Assembly: GCA_964436045.1 (NCBI GenBank)
Contig: CAYTBN010000010.1
Span: 1-64,000, forward strand
Direction of reading: 5' to 3'
From: CAYTBN01 sp964436045
GTDB lineage: Bacteria > Myxococcota_A > UBA796 > UBA9615 > CAYRNR01
DNA length: 64,000 nucleotides
This document shows, one piece after another, positions 28,558-36,452 of the stretch. A program made the position numbers and the translations under genes. The notes under the pieces are model-generated. The model did not search any database and was not told the DNA's origin. It saw nothing but the letters and a program-made list of their open reading frames with translations. How positions within the stretch are numbered: the first letter of the stretch is position 1; each line of letters starts with the position of its first letter.

Positions 28558-29313
28558 ATGGAATCACGGATCCTGATCACCAACGACGACGGCTACGACA
28601 GCGGCGGGCTGCGCGCCCTCGTGAAGGCCGCCCGCGGCCTGGGCGAGCTCTGGGTGGTCGCCCCGGCGACCGAGATGTCGGCCATCGGCCACGCCGTCAC
28701 CCTCACCCGGCCGATGCGCGTCCGACGCGTGGGCGAGCGCCGGTTCAAGGTCTCGGGGACCCCCACGGACTGCGTGTTCGTCGCCGTCGGCGAGCTGATG
28801 CCCGAGCCCCCGGACCTGGTGCTCAGCGGGGTCAATCGAGGGGGCAACCTGGCCGTCGACGTCACCTACTCCGGCACCGTCGGCGCTGCGTTCGAGGGCG
28901 CCCTCCGGGGGATCCCGTCGGTGGCGGTCAGCCTGGACGCCTTCCGCGACTGCGTGTTCGAGCCCGCCGCCGAGATCGGCGTCGAGGTGGCCCGGGAGCT
29001 GTTGCTCCGGGGTCTGCCCGAAGGCGTGCTGCTCAACGTCAACGTGCCGCCCCTGCCCCGGGACGAGATCCGCGGGGTGATCCCCGCCCCCCTGGGCCAC
29101 CGTCGCTATTCCCAGGATCTCCTGGAGCGCCGCGACCCCCGGGGCAACCCCTACCTGTGGATCTCGGGCACCGACGTCACCGACCAGCCGATCCCGGGCA
29201 CTGACTGCATCGAGGTCAAGCGGGGGTACGCGACCGTCACCCCGATCCAGGTGGACTGGACCGACGGCGCGGCGCTGGAGGGGCTCCGGTCCTGGAAGCT
29301 GGGCGGCGGATGA
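28558..29313 (+). CDS. surE: 5'-nucleotidase SurE
   Basis: This 251-residue survival protein E dephosphorylates nucleoside 5'- and 3'-monophosphates and short polyphosphate. The start ILITNDDGYDSGGLRAL carries the metal-binding Asp-Asp (residues about 9-10), VVAPATEMSAIGHAVTLTRP supplies the loop Ser/Asn-equivalent region, and VLSGVNRGGNLAVDVTYSGTV includes the conserved SGxNxGxN-type motif. Length is normal. ATG 28558 starts the conserved domain. Followed by pcm with a 4-base overlap, the classic stationary-phase pair. Confidence 0.95.
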   Translation: MESRILITNDDGYDSGGLRALVKAARGLGELWVVAPATEMSAIGHAVTLTRPMRVRRVGERRFKVSGTPTDCVFVAVGELMPEPPDLVLSGVNRGGNLAVDVTYSGTVGAAFEGALRGIPSVAVSLDAFRDCVFEPAAEIGVEVARELLLRGLPEGVLLNVNVPPLPRDEIRGVIPAPLGHRRYSQDLLERRDPRGNPYLWISGTDVTDQPIPGTDCIEVKRGYATVTPIQVDWTDGAALEGLRSWKLGGG

Positions 29314-29957
29314 GGATTCGCCGCGATCTCGAGCGAATGGTTGACGAGCAGATCCGTGCGCGCAACGTGCGCGACGAGCGCGTGCTGCAGGCCATGCTGA
29401 GGGTGCCGCGGCATCGCTTCGTGGGCGACGCGATGCGTCACCGGGCGTACGACGACTGCCCGCTCCCCATCGGCGACGGTCAGACCATCAGCCAGCCCTA
29501 CATCGTCGCCCGGATGCTGGAGTTGCTGGCGCTGCGGGGCGACGAGACGGTGCTAGAGATCGGCGCCGGATCCGGCTATCAGACCGCGCTGCTGGCCCTG
29601 CTCGCGAAGCGGGTGGTGGCCATCGAGCGGATCGGATCTCTGGCGCTGATCGCCCGCCGCCGCCTGGAGACGCTGGAGATTCCCAACGCGGTGGTGATCT
29701 GCGCCGACGGCAGCATGGGCTGGAGCCAGGAGGCGCCCTACCGGGGGATCCTGGTGGCCGCCGCGGCCCCCGACGTGCCGTCGATGCTGATGGAACAGCT
29801 CACCGATGACGGCCGGCTGGTGGTGCCCGTGGGGGGGCGGGAGACCCAGGACCTGATGGTCTACTCCCGCCGCGGCGACGGATTCGAAGAGACCAACGAC
29901 GGAGGCTGCCGGTTCGTCCCGCTGATCGGACGTCACGGCTGGGAAGACTCGAGGTGA
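29310..29957 (+). CDS. pcm: Protein-L-isoaspartate O-methyltransferase
   Basis: This 215-residue AdoMet-dependent methyltransferase starts repair of damaged aspartyl residues in old proteins. DDCPLPIGDGQTISQPYIVA is the family signature and VLEIGAGSGYQTALLALL is the AdoMet site (residues about 81-98). ATG overlaps the surE stop (ATGA). Co-location with surE is conserved in many Gram-negative bacteria. Confidence 0.95.
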   Translation: MRIRRDLERMVDEQIRARNVRDERVLQAMLRVPRHRFVGDAMRHRAYDDCPLPIGDGQTISQPYIVARMLELLALRGDETVLEIGAGSGYQTALLALLAKRVVAIERIGSLALIARRRLETLEIPNAVVICADGSMGWSQEAPYRGILVAAAAPDVPSMLMEQLTDDGRLVVPVGGRETQDLMVYSRRGDGFEETNDGGCRFVPLIGRHGWEDSR

Positions 29958-29961
29958 TGTC

Positions 29962-30474
29962 GTGGCAGAGCACCTGCTGTGGATGATCGTGCTGACCTTC
30001 CTGCCGACCCTCGAGCTGAGGGCTTCGATCCCCTACGGCATCCTGCACCCGGACGTGGATCTGCACTGGGGGGTGGTCGCGGCCCTGTGTATCGCCGCCA
30101 ACTACGCCCTCGCGCCGCTGGTGTGGGTGTTCGTACACAAGGTGATGGGCGTGTTCCTGCGGATCGCCTTCATCAAGCGGATCTACGACTGGATCGTGGT
30201 GCGCACCCAGCGCAAGGTCGAGCCCTACGTCGCCAAGTACGGCACCCTGGGGCTGGCCCTGTTCATCGGCGTGCCGCTGCCCGGCTCCGGAGTCTACTCC
30301 GGCTGCCTGGGAGCCTACTTGCTGGGCTACAAGTTCAAGGACTACATGGTGGCGTCGGCGCTGGGCGTGCTGATCGCCGGCTCGGCCGTCACCGTGGTGA
30401 TGGTGGTCGGCGAGGAGGCGCTGCCCTGGCTGTTCAACCTGGTCGCCAAGACTCCGGGCCACGAAGGAGGATGA
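29962..30474 (+). CDS. Small multidrug-export-family integral membrane protein (COG2426-like)
   Basis: This 170-residue membrane protein has about four hydrophobic segments. LPTLELRASIPYGIL near the N-terminus and GVPLPGSGVYSGCLGAYLLG in the middle are hallmarks of the Sm_multidrug_ex/DUF family, whose real function is uncertain. GTG start at 29962, 4 bases after the pcm stop, with GAGGTGATG upstream; part of the surE-pcm-apt operon. Confidence 0.8.
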   Translation: MAEHLLWMIVLTFLPTLELRASIPYGILHPDVDLHWGVVAALCIAANYALAPLVWVFVHKVMGVFLRIAFIKRIYDWIVVRTQRKVEPYVAKYGTLGLALFIGVPLPGSGVYSGCLGAYLLGYKFKDYMVASALGVLIAGSAVTVVMVVGEEALPWLFNLVAKTPGHEGG

Positions 30475-30475
30475 G

Positions 30476-30991
30476 ATGGACCTGATCAAATCGCGTATCC
30501 GTGACGTCCCCGATTTCCCCAAGCCGGGCATCGTGTTCAAGGACATCACGCCGGTCCTCGGAGATCCCGCCGCTTTCGAGCGGGTGATCGACCTGCTGGT
30601 CGAGCGCCACGGGGGCAAAGGGGTCGAGGCCGTGGTGGGCATGGAGAGCCGGGGCTTCATCTTCGGAGCGCCGCTGGCCCTGAGGATGGGCCTGCCCTTC
30701 GTGCCGGTGCGCAAGGTGGGCAAGCTGCCGGGGGACACCGAGAAGGTCAGTTACGCCCTGGAGTACGGCGAGGCGACCATCGAGATCCACCGGGATGCGC
30801 TGCGGCCTGGGCAGAAGGTGCTGGTGGTCGACGACCTGCTGGCCACGGGCGGCACCGCCATCGCGACCCTGGAGCTCATCGACCGCCTCGGCGCCGAGAC
30901 CACGGCGATCGCGTTTGTGATCGAGCTCGATTTCCTCGAGGGGCGGTCCAAGCTGCCCGCTGGACTGGTCGATAGTCTGATCCACTACTAG
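30476..30991 (+). CDS. apt: Adenine phosphoribosyltransferase
   Basis: This 171-residue purine-salvage enzyme makes AMP from adenine and PRPP. Signatures: IRDVPDFPKPGIVFKDITPV at the N-terminus, GMESRGFIFGAPLALRMG, and the PRPP-binding loop VLVVDDLLATGGTAIATLEL. Length typical. It starts next to the preceding stop with AGGAGG just upstream and ends 8 bases from the convergent coaE. Confidence 0.96.
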   Translation: MDLIKSRIRDVPDFPKPGIVFKDITPVLGDPAAFERVIDLLVERHGGKGVEAVVGMESRGFIFGAPLALRMGLPFVPVRKVGKLPGDTEKVSYALEYGEATIEIHRDALRPGQKVLVVDDLLATGGTAIATLELIDRLGAETTAIAFVIELDFLEGRSKLPAGLVDSLIHY

Positions 30992-30999
30992 AAGGGGCG

Positions 31000-31617
31000 T
31001 CAGGCGCCGGGCGAGGAGGGGACGGCTCGTCGCCACTCCTTGACGAGGGCCAGCACCTGCTCGGCGGTCTGGCCGCGGGTGCCGTTGGTGTCGATGGTCC
31101 AGTCGGCGACGGCGATCTTGTCGCCCATCGGCATCTGGGCCTCGATCCGTCGCTGGGCCTGGTTCTCGTCCAGCTCGTCCCGGGCCACGACCCGCGTCAT
31201 CTGTTCCCCCGCGTCGCACCACACCACCACCAGGCCGTCGAACCGCCGGTGGTAGTCGGCCTCCACCAGCAGGGCGGCGGACACCACGACGATGGGATGG
31301 CCCTCCCGTTCGAGGCCCGCGACCTCGTCCCAGATCGCGGCCATGATCCGCGGGTGGGTGATCTGTTCCAGCCGGTGGCGCTTGATCGGATCGCGGTAGA
31401 CCAGCCGGGCGAGCGCCGGCCTGTCGATGCGGCCGGCGGAGTCGAGCACCGCGGCGCCGAACTCCTCGGCCAGCTCCCGGTGGGCCGGCTGGCCCGGCTC
31501 GACCACCCGGCGAGCGAAGACGTCGGCGTCCAGGGTGGGGATCCCCAGACCGCGCAGCGCCTGCTCGACCGTGCTCTTGCCGGTGGCGATGCCGCCGGTG
31601 AGACCGTAGACCTTCAT
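31000..31617 (-). CDS. coaE: Dephospho-CoA kinase
   Basis: This 205-residue P-loop kinase catalyses the last step of CoA synthesis. YGLTGGIATGKSTVEQAL is the Walker A region, followed by LDADVFARRVVEPG. DPIKRHRLEQITHPRI and the lid region REL-like VVARDELDENQAQRRIEAQM fit the family. Last gene of the signalling operon, 25 bases after the FHA activator gene. Confidence 0.94.
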   Translation of the reverse strand: MKVYGLTGGIATGKSTVEQALRGLGIPTLDADVFARRVVEPGQPAHRELAEEFGAAVLDSAGRIDRPALARLVYRDPIKRHRLEQITHPRIMAAIWDEVAGLEREGHPIVVVSAALLVEADYHRRFDGLVVVWCDAGEQMTRVVARDELDENQAQRRIEAQMPMGDKIAVADWTIDTNGTRGQTAEQVLALVKEWRRAVPSSPGA

Positions 31618-31642
31618 CGTCGGGTCAACCCCGCAGCGGGCC

Positions 31643-33451
31643 TCAGGCTTCCTGCTTGAACTTCTCGACGTAGCGGAAGATGGTCCGCGGATCGACGTCC
31701 AGCGTCTTGGCCGTCTGGGCCTTGTTCCAGTTGTGGGCCATCAGCGCCTCGCGGATGTAGTCCACCTGGAACTCCTCGCGGGCGGCGGCCAGGGTCTCGA
31801 AACGGGGGCGGGTCTCCTCGGCGGCGAACCCCAGGTCGTCGGGTCCGACCAGCGGGCGGTCGCCCATCACCACCGCCTTCTTGATCCGGTTCTCCATCTC
31901 GCGGACGTTGCCCGGCCAGAAGTAGTTGCGCACGGCGCGGGCGGCGTCCGACGAGAACCCATTCGCCTTGCCGCCGTAGTCCACAGCGAAGCGCCGCAGC
32001 AGGTGCTTGCCGATCTCCAGGATGTCGTCCCCGCGCTCCCGCAGCGGCGGCAGCTCCACCGAGATCTCGTTGAGCCGGTAGTAGAGGTCCTCGCGGAAAC
32101 GGCCCGCCTTGACCTCGGCGTCCAGGTCCTTGTTGGTGGCCGACACGATGCGAATGTCCACGGCCCGCTGCTTGATCTCGCCCACCTTCTCGATGGCCCG
32201 CTCCTGGATCACCCGCAGCAGCTTGACCTGCAGGGTCAGCGGCATCTCGCCGATCTCGTCCAGCAGCAGGGTCCCGCCGTCCGCGGCCTCGAACTTGCCG
32301 ATCTTGGAGGCCACCGCGCCGGTGAACGCTCCCTTGACGTGGCCGAACAGCTCGCTCTCCAGCAGGTTCTCGGGGATCGCGCCGCAGTTGATCGAGATGA
32401 AGGGTTTGCCCTTTCGATCGCTGAGGGTGTGGATCTCGCGCGCCACCAGTTCCTTGCCCGTGCCCGTCTCGCCCAGGATCAGCACCGAGATGTCGGTGGG
32501 CGCCACCCGCTGGATGGTCCGGAACACGCCCTTCATCGCCGGGCAGGACCCGATCATCTTGCCCGTGCCGTCGGCCAGCGCCTGCCGCAGTCGCTCGTTG
32601 TCGTTGCGCAGGTTGTCCATCAACAGGGCGTTCTGAAGGATGATCGAGGCCCAGCCCGCGTAGATCTTCAGCTGCTCCAGGTCTTCCTCGGTGAACAGGT
32701 CGACGATCCGGTTGTTGCCGACGTACAGGATGCCGATCAGCAGCCCGCGGGCGATGAGCGGCACACACATCACCGAGTTCAGCTGCAGGTCGACCACGGA
32801 CTTGCTCTGGCCGAGGATGGTGTCCTTGAGCGCGTCGGAGATGATCAGCGCCTTGCGCTCCTTGATCACCCGGGCGACCACCGTGTCGCTGATCTGGTTG
32901 GGATCGTCGCCCAGGTCGACCTTGTCGACGTTGCGGGCCGCCGGGATCTCGACCCGCTCGTTGCGGATCACCAGCAAGAATCCCTTGTCGGCGCCCGTGG
33001 ACTCGATCACCGAGTCGAGCAGGGTCTTGAACAGCCCGTCCAGCGGCTGCCCCGCCAGCAGCTTCTCCGAGAAGCGGAACAGCCGGCCGAGGCGCTCGTC
33101 ATCGGGCAGCCGCGCCTTGCGCCGGACCATGTCGTCGGTGGACTCCATCACCTTCACCGCGCCCTTGCGGGCGTCGTAGGTGAACTCGGTAGCGCCGAGG
33201 TTCAGGATGTCGCCGTCGCGCAGCTCGTAGTTCCGCCGCGCGCGCCCGTTGACCACGATGGTCGCTTTGGGATCCAGGCTCGACACCATGTGGCTGTCGG
33301 CATCGGCGAGGATGTGCGCGTGCTGCGGCATCATCTCGCCGTCCTCGACGGCCAGGTCGTTGCTCCTGGTGCGACCGATGGTGGTCAGCTTCTTCTTGAT
33401 CTCGAACCGCTGTGGCGATCCGGACGGATCCGTGAAGGTGAGGAATGCCAT
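31643..33451 (-). CDS. FHA-GAF-AAA+ sigma-54-dependent transcriptional activator
   Basis: This 602-residue enhancer-binding protein. Domain order: FHA (about 5-95, with TTIGRTRSNDLAV for phosphothreonine binding), GAF (about 150-290), AAA+ with Walker A GETGTGKELVAREIH (about 328) and GAFTGA loop in GHVKGAFTGAV (about 376) for contacting sigma-54, Walker B GGTLLLDEIGEMP, and a C-terminal Fis-type HTH (FQVDYIREALMAHNWNKAQT, residues about 560-598). The FHA domain is expected to bind a phosphorylated partner, plausibly the Ser/Thr kinase encoded first in the same operon. It could drive the sigma-54 promoters seen at 20.17 or 49.49 kb, but that is untested inference. Confidence 0.93.
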   Translation of the reverse strand: MAFLTFTDPSGSPQRFEIKKKLTTIGRTRSNDLAVEDGEMMPQHAHILADADSHMVSSLDPKATIVVNGRARRNYELRDGDILNLGATEFTYDARKGAVKVMESTDDMVRRKARLPDDERLGRLFRFSEKLLAGQPLDGLFKTLLDSVIESTGADKGFLLVIRNERVEIPAARNVDKVDLGDDPNQISDTVVARVIKERKALIISDALKDTILGQSKSVVDLQLNSVMCVPLIARGLLIGILYVGNNRIVDLFTEEDLEQLKIYAGWASIILQNALLMDNLRNDNERLRQALADGTGKMIGSCPAMKGVFRTIQRVAPTDISVLILGETGTGKELVAREIHTLSDRKGKPFISINCGAIPENLLESELFGHVKGAFTGAVASKIGKFEAADGGTLLLDEIGEMPLTLQVKLLRVIQERAIEKVGEIKQRAVDIRIVSATNKDLDAEVKAGRFREDLYYRLNEISVELPPLRERGDDILEIGKHLLRRFAVDYGGKANGFSSDAARAVRNYFWPGNVREMENRIKKAVVMGDRPLVGPDDLGFAAEETRPRFETLAAAREEFQVDYIREALMAHNWNKAQTAKTLDVDPRTIFRYVEKFKQEA

Positions 33452-33472
33452 CTGGCTCTCGCTTCTTCGGGG

Positions 33473-34330
33473 TCAGTCCGACAGGGGCGGGATCGCGGCC
33501 GGCGGTGGGCCCCAGCGCCAGCCGGCCGCCACCTTCTTCCGGCTCCGCCCCTCCGGGAGGCGCCCATGATACCGCTGGCTGAGGAAGGCGTCGACGATTC
33601 CCACCGCGTAGACCACCACCGAGGCGATGAACGAGGCGATGTTGACCACCTGGAGCACGGGGGCGGCCTTGACCACCACCGCGTTGCAGTTGTCCTGCTG
33701 GGCCCAGAACAGGTAGCCGTAGCTGATCGCCGATGCGGCGATGGGCACCAGCTGGGCGGACAGCATCGCCACGCCCCGCCTCGGCGTTCGCAGGAACGCC
33801 AGCCGGAACACCCCGGCGGGTGCGAAGGCGACGAACATGTTGTGGGAGGCCACCTTGGGCACCCGCCAGCCGGGGATCGTGCGCTCCGGCTCGACCGGGA
33901 ACAGGCCCAGGTCCCTGGCGTGGGTCATCCGGGTTGCCTCGAACAGAACCTCCACGTCGCGGGGTGTTCGGACCGGGTCCATGTGGTGGTCCGGATCCAG
34001 CTTGAGGACCTCGAGGAGTTCCGCCGTTGCGCCCTCCTTGTCTTCCATGATGTAGCGGCACATGCCCAGCATCTCGTGCAGCTGGATCCGCTGGTCGCGT
34101 CCCAGTTCCAGCGGATCGATGGGCTGGAGCAGCTCCAGTGCCTTCTCGTAGTCGGCGTTCTCGAAGGCCTGCCGCCCACGCTCGAGTCGCTCGGAGGCGC
34201 TCGCGACGTTGACGGCATCGGTGGTCGCGGTCGCATCGGAGCCGTCCTGCGCGCGGGCAGGGGCCGCGGACAGGGCGAGCAGCAGTGCCCCGAGCGGCAG
34301 CCACGTCACCGGGCTACTGCGCCGAGTCAT
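33473..34330 (-). CDS. TPR-containing membrane protein of the kinase operon
   Basis: This 285-residue protein has signal peptide (residues 1-22, ending APARA), a tetratricopeptide-like region (SERLERGRQAFENADYEKAL, then ELLEVLKLDPDHHMDPVRTP) and two hydrophobic segments in the C-terminal half (AFAPAGVFRLAF..., NIASFIASVVVYAVGIV). DxxHHMDP followed by P-DVEVLFEAT is a pattern repeatedly seen in myxobacterial TPR envelope proteins. ATG 34330 is chosen; it overlaps the preceding gene by 17 bases. Function unknown; probably couples envelope status to the kinase. Confidence 0.65.
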   Translation of the reverse strand: MTRRSSPVTWLPLGALLLALSAAPARAQDGSDATATTDAVNVASASERLERGRQAFENADYEKALELLQPIDPLELGRDQRIQLHEMLGMCRYIMEDKEGATAELLEVLKLDPDHHMDPVRTPRDVEVLFEATRMTHARDLGLFPVEPERTIPGWRVPKVASHNMFVAFAPAGVFRLAFLRTPRRGVAMLSAQLVPIAASAISYGYLFWAQQDNCNAVVVKAAPVLQVVNIASFIASVVVYAVGIVDAFLSQRYHGRLPEGRSRKKVAAGWRWGPPPAAIPPLSD

Positions 34331-35975
34331 CGTCGTCCCCGGCCGCGTCGTCCAACTCGGGCCAGGCCCAGGGGCGCGGCACGCTGAGTTCGTAGGTTCC
34401 ACTGCGTCCAGTCCGACCCTCCGCCAGCAGGGTCTCGTCGTCGGGATCGTAGAATCGTACCGTCACACCCTCCAGCAGGTCGAAACCCAGGGCCACCTGA
34501 CCGGTCACCTGGATCCCCGGTTGCAGCACGGCGTAGTGGACCTGCGTCGAGGTGCCGATCTCGATGTCGGCGAGCGCGCGGCCCTGGTTGCTGCCCTCGG
34601 GCGGAAACGCGATCACCCGGTGGGGGCCCTGCTCGGCCTGGAACTGGCAGATGCCGTTCTCGTCGCTGATCAGCGCCTCGGAGTAGCGGGATAGACCCAG
34701 ATCGTGGAGCTCGACCAGGGCGCCCTCCACGGGCCGGTCCTGATCGTCGATCACGCCGACCCAGAGGTCGACCCGGGCGGTCAGGTCGACGGTTCCGAGC
34801 TGGCGGTCGTCGGTCAGGTCGAAGGCCTGATCCCCGGTCCAGCGCTGGGCGCTGGCGTCCGAGTCGAATCCGGGGATCACGTCCATGGAGTAGACCGCCG
34901 CGGGCAGGCCCAGGTCCGCAGCTCCGAAGGCGAAGTCGCCGTTGTCGTTGGAGAAGACCTTGCGCGTCAGCGGGCCGACCACGAAGTCCACCTCGTCGAG
35001 GCCCTCGTACCCCAGGGGCGCGTGCACCACACCCCAGACGCTCACCGCGGCGTTGTTCTCGGGGTCCGCGTCCTGGGGGCCGACGGCCTGCAGGGTGCCG
35101 CTGAGAGAGTGGCGGGCGAACCGGGGATAGGCGTACAGGACCGGCAGCTCGTCGTCCTCCTCGTCGACCTCGTCCTCGAGGGCGCCGAGGTCCTCGGGCA
35201 CACGGAAGCCCGTGATCAGGCCGGTGGGGTAGGGCTGGGGCACGGCCGTGGCGCCGTTGTCTTGCCAGTAGCTCGGCGAGGCGATCCGCAGGGTGTAGAC
35301 GCCCTCGGGCAGGTGGAGGACGAAGCTCCCGTCCTCGTCGGTCTCGGTGCGGGGGCCGGCGTGGCGCAGCTCCCCGGGGCCATCCTCGACGAACGCCTCG
35401 ACGGCCATCGAACCGATGCCGGTCCACTCCTTGGTGATCAGGTCGTACTCGGCCACCCGGGCGACCATCGGGTAGCCGTAGGCCAGCGGGATCTCCAGCT
35501 GCTCGTCCCCGGGTAGCTCGACGGTCCGGTAGGCGGCAGCGTACTGCCCGATAAATTCGTCCGCGAACACCTGCAGGTCGTAGGTCCCGGGCGCGGCCCG
35601 GTCCAGGGTGAACTCGCCCTGATCGTCTGCCAGCTCGGTGAACCGGGCCCTGCCACCGCGCTCCCTGCCCACCACCACCGCCGCCGTGCCCACCGTGGCC
35701 AGGGAATCCGGATCGACCGATGCGTCGACCGGCGGCGCCAGTACCACTCCGGTCAGCGTGATCCCCTCCTCGAGGACCAGGTCGTGGGTTGCGGTGTCCT
35801 GGCGGAAGCGAACCGTCTGGGTCTCGGTGATCGCTGGCGGGCGGGTGGACGAGGGCACACCGGCCGGCAGCACGTGGATCTGGACTTCGCGGTCCACGTG
35901 ACCCGCGCCGGGGCAGTCGGCGCCGAGCAGTAGCAGGGGGATCATCGGAGCGATCCAGCGGAGGACGCGGCTCAC
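34314..35975 (-). CDS. Large secreted protein with repeated carboxypeptidase-regulatory-like domains
   Basis: This 553-residue protein has an N-terminal signal (PMIPLLLLGADC; the Asp before Cys makes the lipobox unusual). Several beta-sandwich modules of the carboxypeptidase-regulatory-like type follow, each with a DxxGxF/Y core: TELADDQGEFTLDRAAPGTY, TDEDGSFVLHLPEGVYTLRI, DNGDFAFGAADLG and DENGICQFQAEQG. The C-terminus is acidic, AAGDDDDSAQ. Likely an extracytoplasmic structural or ligand-binding protein. Its start overlaps the stop of the upstream small lipoprotein by 4 bases. Confidence 0.7.
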   Translation of the reverse strand: MSRVLRWIAPMIPLLLLGADCPGAGHVDREVQIHVLPAGVPSSTRPPAITETQTVRFRQDTATHDLVLEEGITLTGVVLAPPVDASVDPDSLATVGTAAVVVGRERGGRARFTELADDQGEFTLDRAAPGTYDLQVFADEFIGQYAAAYRTVELPGDEQLEIPLAYGYPMVARVAEYDLITKEWTGIGSMAVEAFVEDGPGELRHAGPRTETDEDGSFVLHLPEGVYTLRIASPSYWQDNGATAVPQPYPTGLITGFRVPEDLGALEDEVDEEDDELPVLYAYPRFARHSLSGTLQAVGPQDADPENNAAVSVWGVVHAPLGYEGLDEVDFVVGPLTRKVFSNDNGDFAFGAADLGLPAAVYSMDVIPGFDSDASAQRWTGDQAFDLTDDRQLGTVDLTARVDLWVGVIDDQDRPVEGALVELHDLGLSRYSEALISDENGICQFQAEQGPHRVIAFPPEGSNQGRALADIEIGTSTQVHYAVLQPGIQVTGQVALGFDLLEGVTVRFYDPDDETLLAEGRTGRSGTYELSVPRPWAWPELDDAAGDDDDSAQ

Positions 35976-36394
35976 GGGCTGGCCTCCAGCATCCGGATGC
36001 TCCAGTACCGCTGCTCGATGGCGACCGGGTCGTCCGGGTCGCTCTTGACCTCCACCTGCAAGAAGGCCTTGTCGCCGCCGGGTTCCCAGGCCAGCAGGTC
36101 GCCGTCGAGTACGAAGCGGGTGACCCCGCGGGCCACGATCCGCAGCTCCTCGTCACCGCCGGCCTGCAGCAGCCACTCGATGGAGCCGGCGCCGCTGACA
36201 TCGCAGTGGAAGGTGACGCCCTCGTGGGGCGAGGTGAGCGTGACCGTGGACTGCGCGATCGGGGCACAGCCGCTGAACTCCAGGTCATCGGTGATGGGAT
36301 CCTCGCCGCCGCAGGGGTCCACTGGGCCCCAGTAAAGGCAGCCGGCACAGGCGCACATCGCCACGAAGCCCAGGACGGGGGGGAGCCTGCGCAC
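35972..36394 (-). CDS. Small lipoprotein of the kinase operon
   Basis: This 140-residue protein has signal peptide with lipobox CACAGC (Cys19), then a single beta-rich domain (STVTLTSPHEGVTFHCDVSG and WLLQAGGDEELRIVARGV). Four or so cysteines may form disulphides in the periplasm. No family recognised. ATGA overlap with the next gene. Confidence 0.6.
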   Translation of the reverse strand: MRRLPPVLGFVAMCACAGCLYWGPVDPCGGEDPITDDLEFSGCAPIAQSTVTLTSPHEGVTFHCDVSGAGSIEWLLQAGGDEELRIVARGVTRFVLDGDLLAWEPGGDKAFLQVEVKSDPDDPVAIEQRYWSIRMLEASP

Positions 36395-36452
36395 AGCGCA
36401 ATGCTACCGCGCGCGGGGGCGCGGGTCAGCCTCCGGGCTTACGATTACCCGA

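Noticed and set aside
31733..34387. 884-codon open frame on the plus strand
   Set aside because: It lies antisense to the FHA activator and TPR protein genes, whose motifs are unmistakable. The antisense product has His/Gln/Leu-rich shadow composition.
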